A stretch of DNA of 64,000 bases, taken from contig NZ_MRSV01000001.1 in the NCBI RefSeq assembly GCF_001909285.1, forward strand, positions 701,331 to 765,330, read 5' to 3'. Below, in pieces: positions 8,564-16,789 of this stretch (within the stretch, counting starts at the first letter, position 1; every line of letters starts with the position of its first letter). The position numbers and the translations under genes are program-made. The stretch is from Exiguobacterium profundum (GTDB lineage Bacteria > Bacillota > Bacilli > Exiguobacteriales > Exiguobacteriaceae). The notes beneath the pieces were generated by a model. That model was not told the DNA's origin. It searched no databases and saw only the letters and a list, made by a program, of their open reading frames with translations.

Positions 8564-9565
8564 ATGGCACAATTGGTGGTCAAGGAACGAAAACGAATCA
8601 GCGGTCATATCGGTCAGTATGGGACGTTACTCGCAATCCTTGGTTTGATTGCGGTCTTTACCGTGACGAACAATCAATTTCTGACGTATGCAAATTTTAG
8701 TGACATCATCAAATCGGTTTCAATCGTGTCGTTACTTGCCCTTGGCGTCACATTCTCGCTCATCGTAGGAGGATTTGACTTATCAGTCGGATCGACGGCG
8801 AGTCTTGCGACAATCGGGGCGGCAGCAACCCTCGTCCTTCATCGACAAGAGCTACTCGTCGCTCTGCTGATCCCACTTGCACTCGGGATTCTCGTCGGGC
8901 TGTTAAATGCGCTCGTCACAATCAAGTTTCGGTTGCCGGATTTACTAGCGACACTCGCCATCATGTACGTCATTAACGGGATTCAATTGACGTATACGAA
9001 AGGATTCTCGATTTATGACAACATGCCGATTGAAGGGGGGACGGCGCCAGGACGTTTCATTCCGTCGTTTCTATTCATCGGTCAAGGGACAATCGGTCCG
9101 ATTCCGTTCGTCGCCCTACTCATGCTGGTATTCTTTATCGGAGCGCATCTGTTCTTGACTTATACGCGGACTGGGCGTGAATTTTATTACATCGGATCGA
9201 ACGCCGAAGCGGCCCGTCGTTCTGGGATTGCCGTGAATCGCATTAAACTTTATGCCTACGTGCTCAGTGGGTTGTTTGCGGCCATCGGTGGGATCATTCT
9301 TGCATCTCGGATTGGGACTGGTCAGGTCTCGGCTGGGGCACCCCTCTTGATGGATGCCGTCGCGGCTGCTTACATTGGTTATGCTGTCTTCGGAACAGGG
9401 CGTCCGAACGTCATCGGAACATTGATTGGAGCTATTTTGATTGGGATTCTTCTAAACGGACTGACGATGTGGGATGTCCCGTATTATGCGCAAGACATCG
9501 TCAAAGGGACGATTCTCATCGGAGCGCTCGGTCTCTCATATATTCAAAAGAAGCAGCGGACATAA
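8564..9565 (+). CDS. Sugar ABC transporter permease (RbsC-like)
   Basis: A 333-residue, highly hydrophobic protein with eight or more predicted membrane segments, of the ribose/xylose permease type (BPD_transp_2). The conserved GGFDLSVGS segment (about 63-72) and the AARRSGI cytoplasmic loop that contacts the ATPase are visible. One base separates it from the ATPase stop. Last gene of the mtnKA operon; a terminator follows at 9568. Confidence 0.9.
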   Translation: MAQLVVKERKRISGHIGQYGTLLAILGLIAVFTVTNNQFLTYANFSDIIKSVSIVSLLALGVTFSLIVGGFDLSVGSTASLATIGAAATLVLHRQELLVALLIPLALGILVGLLNALVTIKFRLPDLLATLAIMYVINGIQLTYTKGFSIYDNMPIEGGTAPGRFIPSFLFIGQGTIGPIPFVALLMLVFFIGAHLFLTYTRTGREFYYIGSNAEAARRSGIAVNRIKLYAYVLSGLFAAIGGIILASRIGTGQVSAGAPLLMDAVAAAYIGYAVFGTGRPNVIGTLIGAILIGILLNGLTMWDVPYYAQDIVKGTILIGALGLSYIQKKQRT

Positions 9566-9567
9566 CG

Positions 9568-9597
9568 AAACCCCGGACATCAGTTGTTCGGGGTTTT
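9568..9597. terminator. Terminator after the mtnKA-transporter operon
   Basis: AAACCCCG (9568-9575) pairs with CGGGGTTT (9589-9596) followed by T residues; A residues on the other side let it serve the convergent GNAT gene as well. Confidence 0.85.
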
Positions 9598-10062
9598 GCT
9601 GTGTTCATGTGTCATCGAAAGAAAAGGATACACTCCACCGTTCGTCTCCTGCATAAATATTTCCTGTGGGGTGAAACCGAGCGATTCATATAAACGGATT
9701 GCTCGCTTGTTGAACGTGGCGACAGTAAGACACACATTGCAAGTCCCATATGTCGCATCAATCCAATTTAAAATCGATGTTAGAAATCGATATCCATTAC
9801 CGTTGCCCGTCAAATCAGGGCGCATGCCAAGACCGATGGTAACAGTTCCTGGTGATTCGAATTGTAACGTGACAAAGCCGATCATCTCATTCGTTTCAAG
9901 GACGGCGAACGTCGTGTCGCCCCGTTCATCTGCATCTAAAAATGAGGTGAGGTCTTCCTCGTCGGCGTCCATATTGTAAAACGCGTAGTCGCCTTCATAG
10001 CGCCACTCAAAGGCGATACGTTCTGCTTGCTCTTGGGTGAGTGGTTGAAACGTATAATTCAT
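9580..10062 (-). CDS. GNAT family N-acetyltransferase
   Basis: A 160-residue GNAT-fold protein. The acetyl-CoA site shows as GLGMRPDLTGNGNGYRF (about 97-113) in the beta4-alpha3 region, followed by VATFNKRAIRLYESLGF, the usual beta5/alpha4 element. Substrate unknown. ATG at 10062 follows GAGGAATTTCA. It stands alone, convergent to the transporter operon, and its 3' end runs into the shared terminator hairpin. Confidence 0.85.
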   Translation of the reverse strand: MNYTFQPLTQEQAERIAFEWRYEGDYAFYNMDADEEDLTSFLDADERGDTTFAVLETNEMIGFVTLQFESPGTVTIGLGMRPDLTGNGNGYRFLTSILNWIDATYGTCNVCLTVATFNKRAIRLYESLGFTPQEIFMQETNGGVYPFLSMTHEHSKTPNN

Positions 10063-10137
10063 TGAAATTCCTCGTCTCTGATGGAAGTGGTCGTGCTACA
10101 CTCAAATCGTATCATGAAAATAAAGGGAGGGGACAAG

Positions 10138-10518
10138 ATGGCAGTCAAGTTGGATATGATCGGCATCGTCGTGAAGGATATGAAGCGCTCACTCGATTTT
10201 TATCGTGCGCTCGGGTTTGAGATTCCGGAAGCGATGAATGGAGAAGCGCATGTGGAAATCGATGAGGGGGGCGTGCGTCTCGCGTTCGATACGGTGGAAG
10301 TGGCCGAATCGGTGTACGGGGAATGGAAACAGGCAGAAGGACATCGGATTGAGCTTGCCTTCTTATGTAAAAGTCGAGAGTCGCTGAATATTTTGTATGA
10401 TTCAGTCCTTGAACAAGGTTATGCGTCACACAAAGCACCGTGGGATGCGTTCTGGGGTCAACGTTACGCCATCCTGTACGATGCGGATGGGAATTTGATT
10501 AGTCTGTTCGCCTCATAA
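10138..10518 (+). CDS. VOC family (glyoxalase/bleomycin-resistance fold) protein
   Basis: A 126-residue single VOC module: VKLDMIGIVVKDMKRSLDF opening strand-helix, then a second beta-alpha-beta unit ending with YAILYDADGNLISLF. The family includes glyoxalase I, fosfomycin resistance proteins and antibiotic-binding proteins; no specific substrate can be given. I start at the ATG at 10138 behind GGGAGGGG; the frame is open to 10081 but without a ribosome site. Confidence 0.8.
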   Translation: MAVKLDMIGIVVKDMKRSLDFYRALGFEIPEAMNGEAHVEIDEGGVRLAFDTVEVAESVYGEWKQAEGHRIELAFLCKSRESLNILYDSVLEQGYASHKAPWDAFWGQRYAILYDADGNLISLFAS

Positions 10519-10519
10519 A

Positions 10520-10555
10520 AATAATCCCGGGCCATGTGGCTCGGGATTATTTTTT
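10520..10555. terminator. Bidirectional terminator between VOC gene and hxlR-type gene
   Basis: AATAATCCCG (10520-10529) and CGGGATTATT (10542-10551) form a 10-bp stem, with T residues downstream and A residues upstream. Confidence 0.88.
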
Positions 10556-10861
10556 GTCGTGGCACTCTCCCCATGAACAAAGGGCATTCATGGCGGGTTG
10601 CAGTCCGAGGGCGTCTTCGGTCAATGAATATTCGACGTGCAGGTGCTTCTCGGTCGAGTAGTCGACACGGTGAACCATGCCGAGCTGCTCGAGCTCGCGC
10701 AATTGGTCGGTCAACACTTTTCGGCTGACGTCCGGAATCGCTCGTTGAATATCAGAAAAACGAAGCGGTCCATCTTGAAGCGTGCAGTACACTTGGGGGC
10801 GCCATTTGCCGCCGATAATCTCAAGTGCGCGGTTGACGGGGAACGATGTGGTCATGTTCAA
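10547..10861 (-). CDS. HxlR family transcriptional regulator
   Basis: A 104-residue winged-helix protein with the HxlR signature: ALEIIGGKWRPQVYCTL, then RFSDIQRAIPDVSRKVLTDQLRELE as the recognition helix and wing. Family members are often redox- or aldehyde-responsive and control a neighbouring gene. It is divergent from the VOC/oxidoreductase pair at 10974-12448, with 112 bases between, which are its likely targets. Two ATGs (10861 and 10855) are possible; GAGGTT upstream does not decide between them. Confidence 0.88.
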   Translation of the reverse strand: MNMTTSFPVNRALEIIGGKWRPQVYCTLQDGPLRFSDIQRAIPDVSRKVLTDQLRELEQLGMVHRVDYSTEKHLHVEYSLTEDALGLQPAMNALCSWGECHDKK

Positions 10862-10877
10862 GGAACCTCACTTTCGG

Positions 10878-10899
10878 GTAGTTACTTCAATGTGCGTAC
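10878..10899. promoter_or_regulatory. Imperfect dyad, possible HxlR operator
   Basis: GTAGTTAC-TTCAAT-GTGCGTAC matches at 5 of 8 arm positions and lies in the divergent intergenic region between the HxlR gene and its likely target. HxlR proteins bind GTA/TAC-type dyads. Weak by itself; position is the main support. Confidence 0.35.
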
Positions 10900-10973
10900 T
10901 TTTTTTCTTGTTTTTATGACAGTATCTTATCGTTATCCGCTAAATAGAGAAAAAAAAAAGGAGTAGATGAAAC

Positions 10974-11465
10974 ATGACATATCCAAGAACATTTTCCCAC
11001 ATCGGTCTTTCTGTACCGAGCGTCGCTGAGGCCGTAAAATTTTATGAGGACGTGATGGGGTGGTATACGATTATGACACCATCAGACGTTGTCGAGGATG
11101 ATTCGCCAATCGGTGTGATGTGTACCGACGTCTTCGGACCGGGCTGGGGCAAATTCCGAATCGCTCATATGTCAACGGGAGACGGAATCGGGATTGAGTT
11201 GTTCGAATTCCCGAACAACGAAACACCAGAAGACAACTTCGAGTTTTGGAAGACAGGGATCTTCCACTACTGTGTACAAGACCCTGACATCGAAGGGCTC
11301 GTCGAGAAGATTGTCGCTCACGGCGGGAGACAACGGATGCCGATTCGTGAATACTACCCAGGTGAAAAACCGTACCGCATGGTGTACTGCGAAGATCCAT
11401 TCGGCAACCTCGTTGAAATTTATTCACACTCATACGAACTCACGTATTCGGAAGGAGCTTACTAA
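10974..11465 (+). CDS. VOC family protein (glyoxalase-like)
   Basis: A 163-residue VOC protein, with HIGLSVPSVAEAVKFYEDVMG at the N-terminus and YRMVYCEDPFGNLVEIYSH at the C-terminus; the His near 8, a Glu in IELFEF and the C-terminal Glu are candidate metal ligands. ATG follows AAAAGGAGTAG. It is transcribed divergently from the HxlR gene and is two bases from the oxidoreductase gene, suggesting an inducible detoxification pair. Substrate not known. Confidence 0.82.
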   Translation: MTYPRTFSHIGLSVPSVAEAVKFYEDVMGWYTIMTPSDVVEDDSPIGVMCTDVFGPGWGKFRIAHMSTGDGIGIELFEFPNNETPEDNFEFWKTGIFHYCVQDPDIEGLVEKIVAHGGRQRMPIREYYPGEKPYRMVYCEDPFGNLVEIYSHSYELTYSEGAY

Positions 11466-11467
11466 AC

Positions 11468-12448
11468 ATGAAAGCATGGCTACTCGATCAACCTGGTCTT
11501 GATCATCTGCATATTGGAGAAATCGACCGACCGACACCAGGAGCGGGAGAACTGTTGATTCGTGTCGAAGCGGTCGCCTTGAATCCGGTCGATTATAAAG
11601 TCGGATCAAATGGAAACCCGAATTGGTCATATCCACACATTCTCGGTGTCGACCTCGTCGGAGAAGTCGTTGAGGTCGGTTCGAGTATCGCCAACATCAT
11701 TACGGGTTCGCGTGTGGCTGTTCATACGGATCTTTCGAAATATGGGGGATTCGCCGAGTATACGGTCGTCGATGCCCGGGCGTGTGCGGTCGTTCCGCAA
11801 GGTGTAAGCGATGAGGCGGCGGCTTCTATCCTGTGTGCGGGGATGACAGCATATGAAGCGGTCATGCAGAAGCTGAACACGCGAGATAAGGAGACGATTC
11901 TCGTACACGCAGGAGCGGGCGGTGTCGGTGGATTTGCGATTCAGCTCGCAAAACGGCTCGGTCTGAAGGTATTCACGACGGCATCTCCTGAGAACGTTGA
12001 GTGGGTAGAATCACTCGGGGCGGACGTGGTGATTGATTATAACGTCGAGGACGTGACGTCACGGATCATGGAAGAAACAGATGGACGTGGTGTCGACCTG
12101 ATTTTGAATACAGTCGGACGAGACGTTGCGACAGCAGACCTAGATCGTCTCGCATTCAGCGGACACCTCGCCTACATCGCCGGGCCACCAGACATGACGA
12201 ACATGAAAGGCTTCACGTTATCTCCTTCGATTCACGAAGTGGCACTCGGGGCGGCGCATGCGAGCGAGGACGAACATGCGATTCGCAACTTGGCGTATAT
12301 GGCCGAAGAGATGATGAACTTGCTCGATGCAGGTGAACTGAACGATCTCGTCACAGAAGTGTTGTCGTTCGACCAATTGAAAGAAGGTCTCGAAAAACTA
12401 CAAACGCGAAAAGTGCGCGGTAAACTCATCGTCCGCATTCGCGACTGA
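11468..12448 (+). CDS. Zinc-less alcohol dehydrogenase/quinone-oxidoreductase family protein (MDR)
   Basis: A 326-residue medium-chain dehydrogenase/reductase. GroES-like N-terminal half (ALNPVDYKV, HILGVDLVGEVVEVG) is followed by a Rossmann domain with HAGAGGVGGFAIQLAKRLG (about 148-166) for NAD(P)H. The catalytic zinc Cys and His of true alcohol dehydrogenases are not apparent, pointing to the quinone/enone reductase branch. It is joined to the VOC gene with its GGAAGGAG site inside that gene's 3' end, and probably shares HxlR control. Confidence 0.85.
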   Translation: MKAWLLDQPGLDHLHIGEIDRPTPGAGELLIRVEAVALNPVDYKVGSNGNPNWSYPHILGVDLVGEVVEVGSSIANIITGSRVAVHTDLSKYGGFAEYTVVDARACAVVPQGVSDEAAASILCAGMTAYEAVMQKLNTRDKETILVHAGAGGVGGFAIQLAKRLGLKVFTTASPENVEWVESLGADVVIDYNVEDVTSRIMEETDGRGVDLILNTVGRDVATADLDRLAFSGHLAYIAGPPDMTNMKGFTLSPSIHEVALGAAHASEDEHAIRNLAYMAEEMMNLLDAGELNDLVTEVLSFDQLKEGLEKLQTRKVRGKLIVRIRD

Positions 12449-12456
12449 AGAGAGGA

Positions 12457-12484
12457 CTCCCTGTTATACTGACAGGGAGCTTAT
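12457..12484 (+). terminator. Weak terminator after oxidoreductase gene
   Basis: CTCCCTGT (12457-12464) pairs with ACAGGGAG (12472-12479), followed by CTTATTT. Confidence 0.6.
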
Positions 12485-12503
12485 TTGTCGAGGAGGGGAA
12501 AGA

Positions 12504-13562
12504 ATGGAGCGATTGGCAGACACGTATCGTCAGACGAACGTTCAATTGAGCGGTCACGGCAAACGGGAAGCCGGGGTATTGAAACGCGCATTTGAGCATG
12601 TGCGTGAAGATGAGCCGAGTGATCAGTATGGACAGGGGAAAACGATTCGACAGTTCGAAGAGAAGATGGCACAGGTTCTTGGGAAAGAGTCGGCAGTTTT
12701 CTTTCCAAGCGGTACGATGGCACAGCAGATTGCGCTACGCATTTGGTGTGATGAGACAGGGAAGAAAAAGGTCGCATATCACCCGCTGTGCCACCTTGAA
12801 ATTCATGAGCAGGATGGTTTAAAAGAGTTGCATCACATCGAACCGATTTTAGTGGGGGACGAAAACCGATTGATGACGCTCGAAGAGATTCAAGCGTTAC
12901 CGGACATCGCGTGTCTGTTGCTCGAACTGCCACAACGAGAAATCGGTGGGGAATTGCCGACGTTCGAGGAACTTGTGGCAATTCATGAACACTGTCGTGA
13001 GAAAGCGATTCATCTACATCTGGATGGTGCACGACTGTTCGAATCGCTTCCGTATTATGAAAAAGAGGCATCTGAGATTTGTGCGCTCTTTGATAGCGTA
13101 TACGTCTCGTTTTATAAAGGAATCGGTGGCATTGCCGGTGCCATCCTTGCTGGACCGAAGGCATTTTGTGACACGTCGAAAGTATGGAAGCGACGCTACG
13201 GTGGTGACTTGATCAGCTTATATCCATACATCCTGTCTGCGGATTATTATTATGAGCTACGAAAAGACAAGATGACCGAGTATCGAAACGAGGCCGTCCG
13301 CTTGGCAGCGCGCTTCAATGAACTCGATGGCGTGTGGACGACTCCACGCATCCCGGTCACGAATATGTTCCATCTTCATTTTCAAGGGGAGAAGGAAGAA
13401 ATTGGTGAGAAAATTGCGCGCATCCAAGAAGAAACAGAAGTAGGCATTACGGGGTATCTTGTTGAAAAAGACGGACACTGTTCAACCGAAGTAAGCATCG
13501 GAGATGCGTTTGAACGGATTACGCGAGAACAGCTTGATGGATTGTTTCGGCAGTTCAGATGA
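12504..13562 (+). CDS. Threonine aldolase/beta-eliminating lyase family PLP enzyme
   Basis: A 352-residue fold-type I PLP enzyme. Family marks are VFFPSGTMAQQIALR near 70, HLHLDGARLFE (about 172-182) that positions the cofactor ring, and Lys205 in SFYKGIGG as the Schiff-base lysine. Low-specificity threonine aldolases split threonine/allo-threonine to glycine and acetaldehyde; other members act on different beta-hydroxy amino acids. ATG at 12504 follows GAGGAGGGGAAAGA. It is monocistronic, with a hairpin on either side. Confidence 0.85.
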   Translation: MERLADTYRQTNVQLSGHGKREAGVLKRAFEHVREDEPSDQYGQGKTIRQFEEKMAQVLGKESAVFFPSGTMAQQIALRIWCDETGKKKVAYHPLCHLEIHEQDGLKELHHIEPILVGDENRLMTLEEIQALPDIACLLLELPQREIGGELPTFEELVAIHEHCREKAIHLHLDGARLFESLPYYEKEASEICALFDSVYVSFYKGIGGIAGAILAGPKAFCDTSKVWKRRYGGDLISLYPYILSADYYYELRKDKMTEYRNEAVRLAARFNELDGVWTTPRIPVTNMFHLHFQGEKEEIGEKIARIQEETEVGITGYLVEKDGHCSTEVSIGDAFERITREQLDGLFRQFR

Positions 13563-13570
13563 ATCAAAAT

Positions 13571-13606
13571 ATGCACCATTCCTTTTCGGGAACGGTGCAT
13601 GTTTTT
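13571..13606 (+). terminator. Terminator after aldolase-like gene
   Basis: ATGCACC-A-TTCC (13571-13582) pairs with GGAA-C-GGTGCAT (13589-13600) around a short loop, one mismatch, followed by six T residues. Confidence 0.85.
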
Positions 13607-14106
13607 TACTGGCTTACAATCGCTTCGAGACGATCGAGTTGGGAAGTGAACCCTTCGACAGCGCCCATTTCGACGACTTGTTGGAGAGCCTCTTCATTCG
13701 GGAATTCGGAGCGACTAATGAATAACGTGCCTTCCGATGTATCGAGAAATTCATTTGTGATCGTCATGACAGGCAAGTCCGGATTGACGTGTCCGTCCGC
13801 ATCCGAGAATGCATCCGTATAGACGATTCGGGAGTATGGATCGATGTCGATAAAGGTTGATTTGCCCCATGATTCCATACCATAAAAGTCACCTTGTTCT
13901 TTGTCGACACAAGTCATGCAATAATGCCAAATCCCCCCCGGTTTGAAGTCGAAGCTGTATACTTTCGTCTCCCATCCGGACGGTCCCCACCATTTCTCTA
14001 AATGTGCAGGTGTCGAGAATGCTTCAAATACAAGTTGGCGTGGTGCCTTGAACAGACGTTCCATAATCAATGTCGTGCCCTCTACATGTGATTTGACCGT
14101 ACTCAT
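13606..14106 (-). CDS. SRPBCC/AHSA1-domain protein
   Basis: A 166-residue START-like (Aha1 C-terminal-type) domain protein with the standard opening ERLFKAPRQLVFEAFSTPAHLEKWWGP split across residues 15-40, and a helix near the C-terminus. Such proteins bind small hydrophobic ligands; most have no known role. The ATG at 14106 overlaps the stop of the ArsR-type gene by four bases; the open frame continues to 14193 but inside that gene. The ArsR-AHSA1 pair is a very common operon, so the regulator is probably its controller. Confidence 0.88.
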   Translation of the reverse strand: MSTVKSHVEGTTLIMERLFKAPRQLVFEAFSTPAHLEKWWGPSGWETKVYSFDFKPGGIWHYCMTCVDKEQGDFYGMESWGKSTFIDIDPYSRIVYTDAFSDADGHVNPDLPVMTITNEFLDTSEGTLFISRSEFPNEEALQQVVEMGAVEGFTSQLDRLEAIVSQ

Positions 14107-14435
14107 GATCCATTCTCCTCTCGCTGTGACTCCGCTAAAAACGTCTCCAATCGATCGAGTCGCTCTGTTTCCCGAGCCATATAGGTCCGCCAAGCATCTA
14201 ACGGTTCGAGTGCTTGAGACTTGAGTGCATAACGTCTTCGATTGGCATCAATGGTTACTGTGACGAGACCTGCATCATACAGAATTCGCAAGTGCTTCGA
14301 TGTCTGCGGTTGACTGATCCCAAGCTGATTTGCCATCATTACGACCGTCCACTCTTGTTTCCGTAACAATTCGATCATCCGCAACCGGTTCGGGTCGGCT
14401 AACGCTTGAAACAAAGAAGCCAATCTCTCTTCCAT
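14103..14435 (-). CDS. ArsR family winged-helix regulator
   Basis: A 110-residue ArsR-type repressor: LFQALADPNRLRMIELL N-terminal helix, then MANQLGISQPQTSKHLRIL as the recognition helix. No CxC metal site is present in the recognition helix, so it is probably not a classical As/Cd sensor. It is translationally coupled to the AHSA1 gene. A perfect inverted repeat lies 25-48 bases upstream of its ATG, which suits autoregulation. Confidence 0.9.
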   Translation of the reverse strand: MEERLASLFQALADPNRLRMIELLRKQEWTVVMMANQLGISQPQTSKHLRILYDAGLVTVTIDANRRRYALKSQALEPLDAWRTYMARETERLDRLETFLAESQREENGS

Positions 14436-14459
14436 TTTTCGTCACCGTTCTCTTATTTT

Positions 14460-14499
14460 GAATATTCCCAATTAGGAATATTCTGAAACAGGAATACTC
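14460..14499 (-). promoter_or_regulatory. Probable operator of the ArsR-AHSA1 pair
   Basis: GAATATTCC (14460-14468) and GGAATATTC (14475-14483) form a perfect 9-bp inverted repeat with six bases between. A further half-site GGAATACTC lies at 14491-14499 and overlaps the end of gshF. Position just ahead of the ArsR-type gene suggests its binding site. Confidence 0.7.
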
Positions 14500-16789
14500 A
14501 ATATTTAAACAATAAATCAAGTAGCATCTCACCAATCGGTCGTTCTTTTCCTTCATAAGGAAAAGCGTGGATATGGATGGCGGGATTAAAATTCAATTCG
14601 ATGATACCGTATTCGATTTGCGCATCATCGAGAGAGGGAATCATCATATCGACACCACAGATGGTTGCCCCGACTGACTTAGCGGCATCGACAGCAATAC
14701 GCTTATAGATGTCAGAAATTTGATCCGTATAGTCGATACTATCTCCGCCGGTACTGATATTAGAGTTTTCGCGTAAGAAGACACGCTCATCGAGAGCGGG
14801 AATACTATCGGGGGTCTTGCCTTGAGCACGTAAAAATGAGATGACGACCTCGTCGATTTCGATTTTCTCGAGCGGTGTCTTGTATCCTTTTCCGCGTAAC
14901 GGGTCTTCATTTTTTGTCGCAACTTGTTGACGGATCGAAGAGGTGCCATCTCCAGTGACGTTCGCCGGGACACGATGGAGGATGCCCGCGACATCATCCC
15001 CGATGACGAGGAAGCGATATTCTTTTCCGGGTAAGAATGTCTCAAGTAAAACGACATCATCAAACGTTTTCGCATACTGAAATGCAGACAGTGCTTCCTC
15101 ATACGTCGCTCCGTCTTTAAAAATGTGAATACCGACTCCGAAGTTTGTAGACTTCGGCTTTAAGACGATGGGTTGTTTTGAAAATGAATGCCATGCCTGA
15201 GATAAATCCGATTCCTCTTGAAGTTCTATCCCTTCAGGGACACGAATGCCATGCTCTGCGAGTACAAACTTTGTCACCGTTTTATTCTCCATCATTAAGA
15301 CGGAAACATAATTGTCTTTTGATGTTTTCGTTGCCTGTTTGACGTATTCTTCGTGTTTGCCGTTTCGAATCCGAATGAACTGGTCAGAACGATCGATGAC
15401 ATCGACACGATAACCACGTTTAATTGCGGATTTCATTAAGATTTGAGTAGACAGTTCCAGGTCGGCATAACCGTGAATGCGAAAACGATTTACATAGGCG
15501 TCCTCATAAAAGTGTTCTGCTTGGGCGAGGGACCATGCGTGATAACCTGTCTCGATCATAATCGTCTTTAATCGGGAAGCGTACGTCCTGTCCACGTGAT
15601 CAATTTTTTCGCGTACAGCGGGAAAGACATCTTCGAAGCCGAGGTCATAGTGTGTGTTGAACGAATCGATGGCGTCGAGAAGTTCTGTCGCGTACGTGTG
15701 TAAAGGTATGGCGTAACCATCTCGAGTCAATATGCTTGCGGGAGACATGCCTTCTTTGGCGACACGTTGTTGATTATTGTACGCTTCAGCTTGCCAATCG
15801 ACATGAGATGTCTCCTCAGTAAAGGTCAAGTACAACAAAAACAGATGAAGGAACCGTAAATCTGAACGAGCAATTCCGGTCTTTTCAAACGGATTCAAAT
15901 CGATATTGCGAATTTCAATGTAATCGATACCGTGTGCCTCGAGTTGATTTAAGTCGTTACCACCTTTCGATGTTTTCAATCGGATAGGGGAGTAGAGTTC
16001 GTTCGGATTGGCAATCTCGCCTTTGGCAATGAACCATCTTACATCATCTATATAACTAGAGAGTGTCGCATAATTTGGATAAAGTGGTTCAACATTCGTA
16101 TACCCACAGTCGCTATTCCGATAGGACAATGCTTGTTTATTTGAAAAAGTGTCTACATGGAGCGCTTGCATCTGACTGACACATTGTTCTTCATAACTCA
16201 CATGAACGGCTGGTGTAGCACCGAGCAAATAGACGATGAGCCAACGCATTCGTAAATATTGACGAACTAACTTCAAATATAGGTGATCTTTGAAGTGTCG
16301 ATATTGTTCAGGGGATCCTTCGTATAATGCGGATAACATCTCATCGGAAAATGAAAAGTTGAAATGGATTCCAGAAATGAGTTGTTTTTTCGCACCATTT
16401 TTTTGGAGCAGATGCTCACGATAACGGCTAGCCTCTATTCCGGACACACCAAAATCAGCGAGTGGAATCGTACCACCTTCCGGCAAGGCACATGGCATCG
16501 ATTGTGGCCAAAGGCGTTCATCGCCTATGTTGAGCGCCGTAATATCGTAAAGCGTTTCTAAGAAATGATGTGCCGCCTCAATCGTCGGAAACGTCGGGGT
16601 GACAAGCTCAATTTGACTTTCAGAAAAGTCGGTCGTGATATATGGATGTGTCGCTTTATGACCGAGTGCTTTTGGATGCTTCGTAACAGCTAGTGTGCCT
16701 TCTGACGTGACTCGTAACATTTCTCGCTCGATGGCAAATTTTCCACTTGTGATGAGATGGTGGGGTAGTTGATTAAACTGCTTCTGCAA
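14498..16789 (-). CDS. gshF: Bifunctional glutamate-cysteine ligase/glutathione synthetase
   Basis: A 763-residue fusion that makes glutathione in two ATP-dependent steps. The N-terminal ~450 residues are the glutamate-cysteine ligase (FAIEREMLRV near 20, GIHFNFSFSDE near 140, YIEIRNIDLNPFEKTGI near 280). The C-terminal ~280 residues are an ATP-grasp domain like cyanophycin synthetase (LKPKSTNFGVGIHIF, ETFLPGKEYRFLVI, IIELNFNPAIHIHAFP). The start is TTG at 16789 behind AGGAAGTG, inside the 3' end of the MATE gene (17-base overlap). Such fusions are scattered in Firmicutes, including pathogens and Exiguobacterium-type bacteria. Confidence 0.93.
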   Translation of the reverse strand: MQKQFNQLPHHLITSGKFAIEREMLRVTSEGTLAVTKHPKALGHKATHPYITTDFSESQIELVTPTFPTIEAAHHFLETLYDITALNIGDERLWPQSMPCALPEGGTIPLADFGVSGIEASRYREHLLQKNGAKKQLISGIHFNFSFSDEMLSALYEGSPEQYRHFKDHLYLKLVRQYLRMRWLIVYLLGATPAVHVSYEEQCVSQMQALHVDTFSNKQALSYRNSDCGYTNVEPLYPNYATLSSYIDDVRWFIAKGEIANPNELYSPIRLKTSKGGNDLNQLEAHGIDYIEIRNIDLNPFEKTGIARSDLRFLHLFLLYLTFTEETSHVDWQAEAYNNQQRVAKEGMSPASILTRDGYAIPLHTYATELLDAIDSFNTHYDLGFEDVFPAVREKIDHVDRTYASRLKTIMIETGYHAWSLAQAEHFYEDAYVNRFRIHGYADLELSTQILMKSAIKRGYRVDVIDRSDQFIRIRNGKHEEYVKQATKTSKDNYVSVLMMENKTVTKFVLAEHGIRVPEGIELQEESDLSQAWHSFSKQPIVLKPKSTNFGVGIHIFKDGATYEEALSAFQYAKTFDDVVLLETFLPGKEYRFLVIGDDVAGILHRVPANVTGDGTSSIRQQVATKNEDPLRGKGYKTPLEKIEIDEVVISFLRAQGKTPDSIPALDERVFLRENSNISTGGDSIDYTDQISDIYKRIAVDAAKSVGATICGVDMMIPSLDDAQIEYGIIELNFNPAIHIHAFPYEGKERPIGEMLLDLLFKY

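Noticed and set aside
12481-13164. A 227-codon open frame on the minus strand inside the aldolase-like gene
   Set aside because: It is antisense to a well-recognised PLP enzyme, rich in His/Arg/Ser as usual for shadow frames, with no family pattern or ribosome site.
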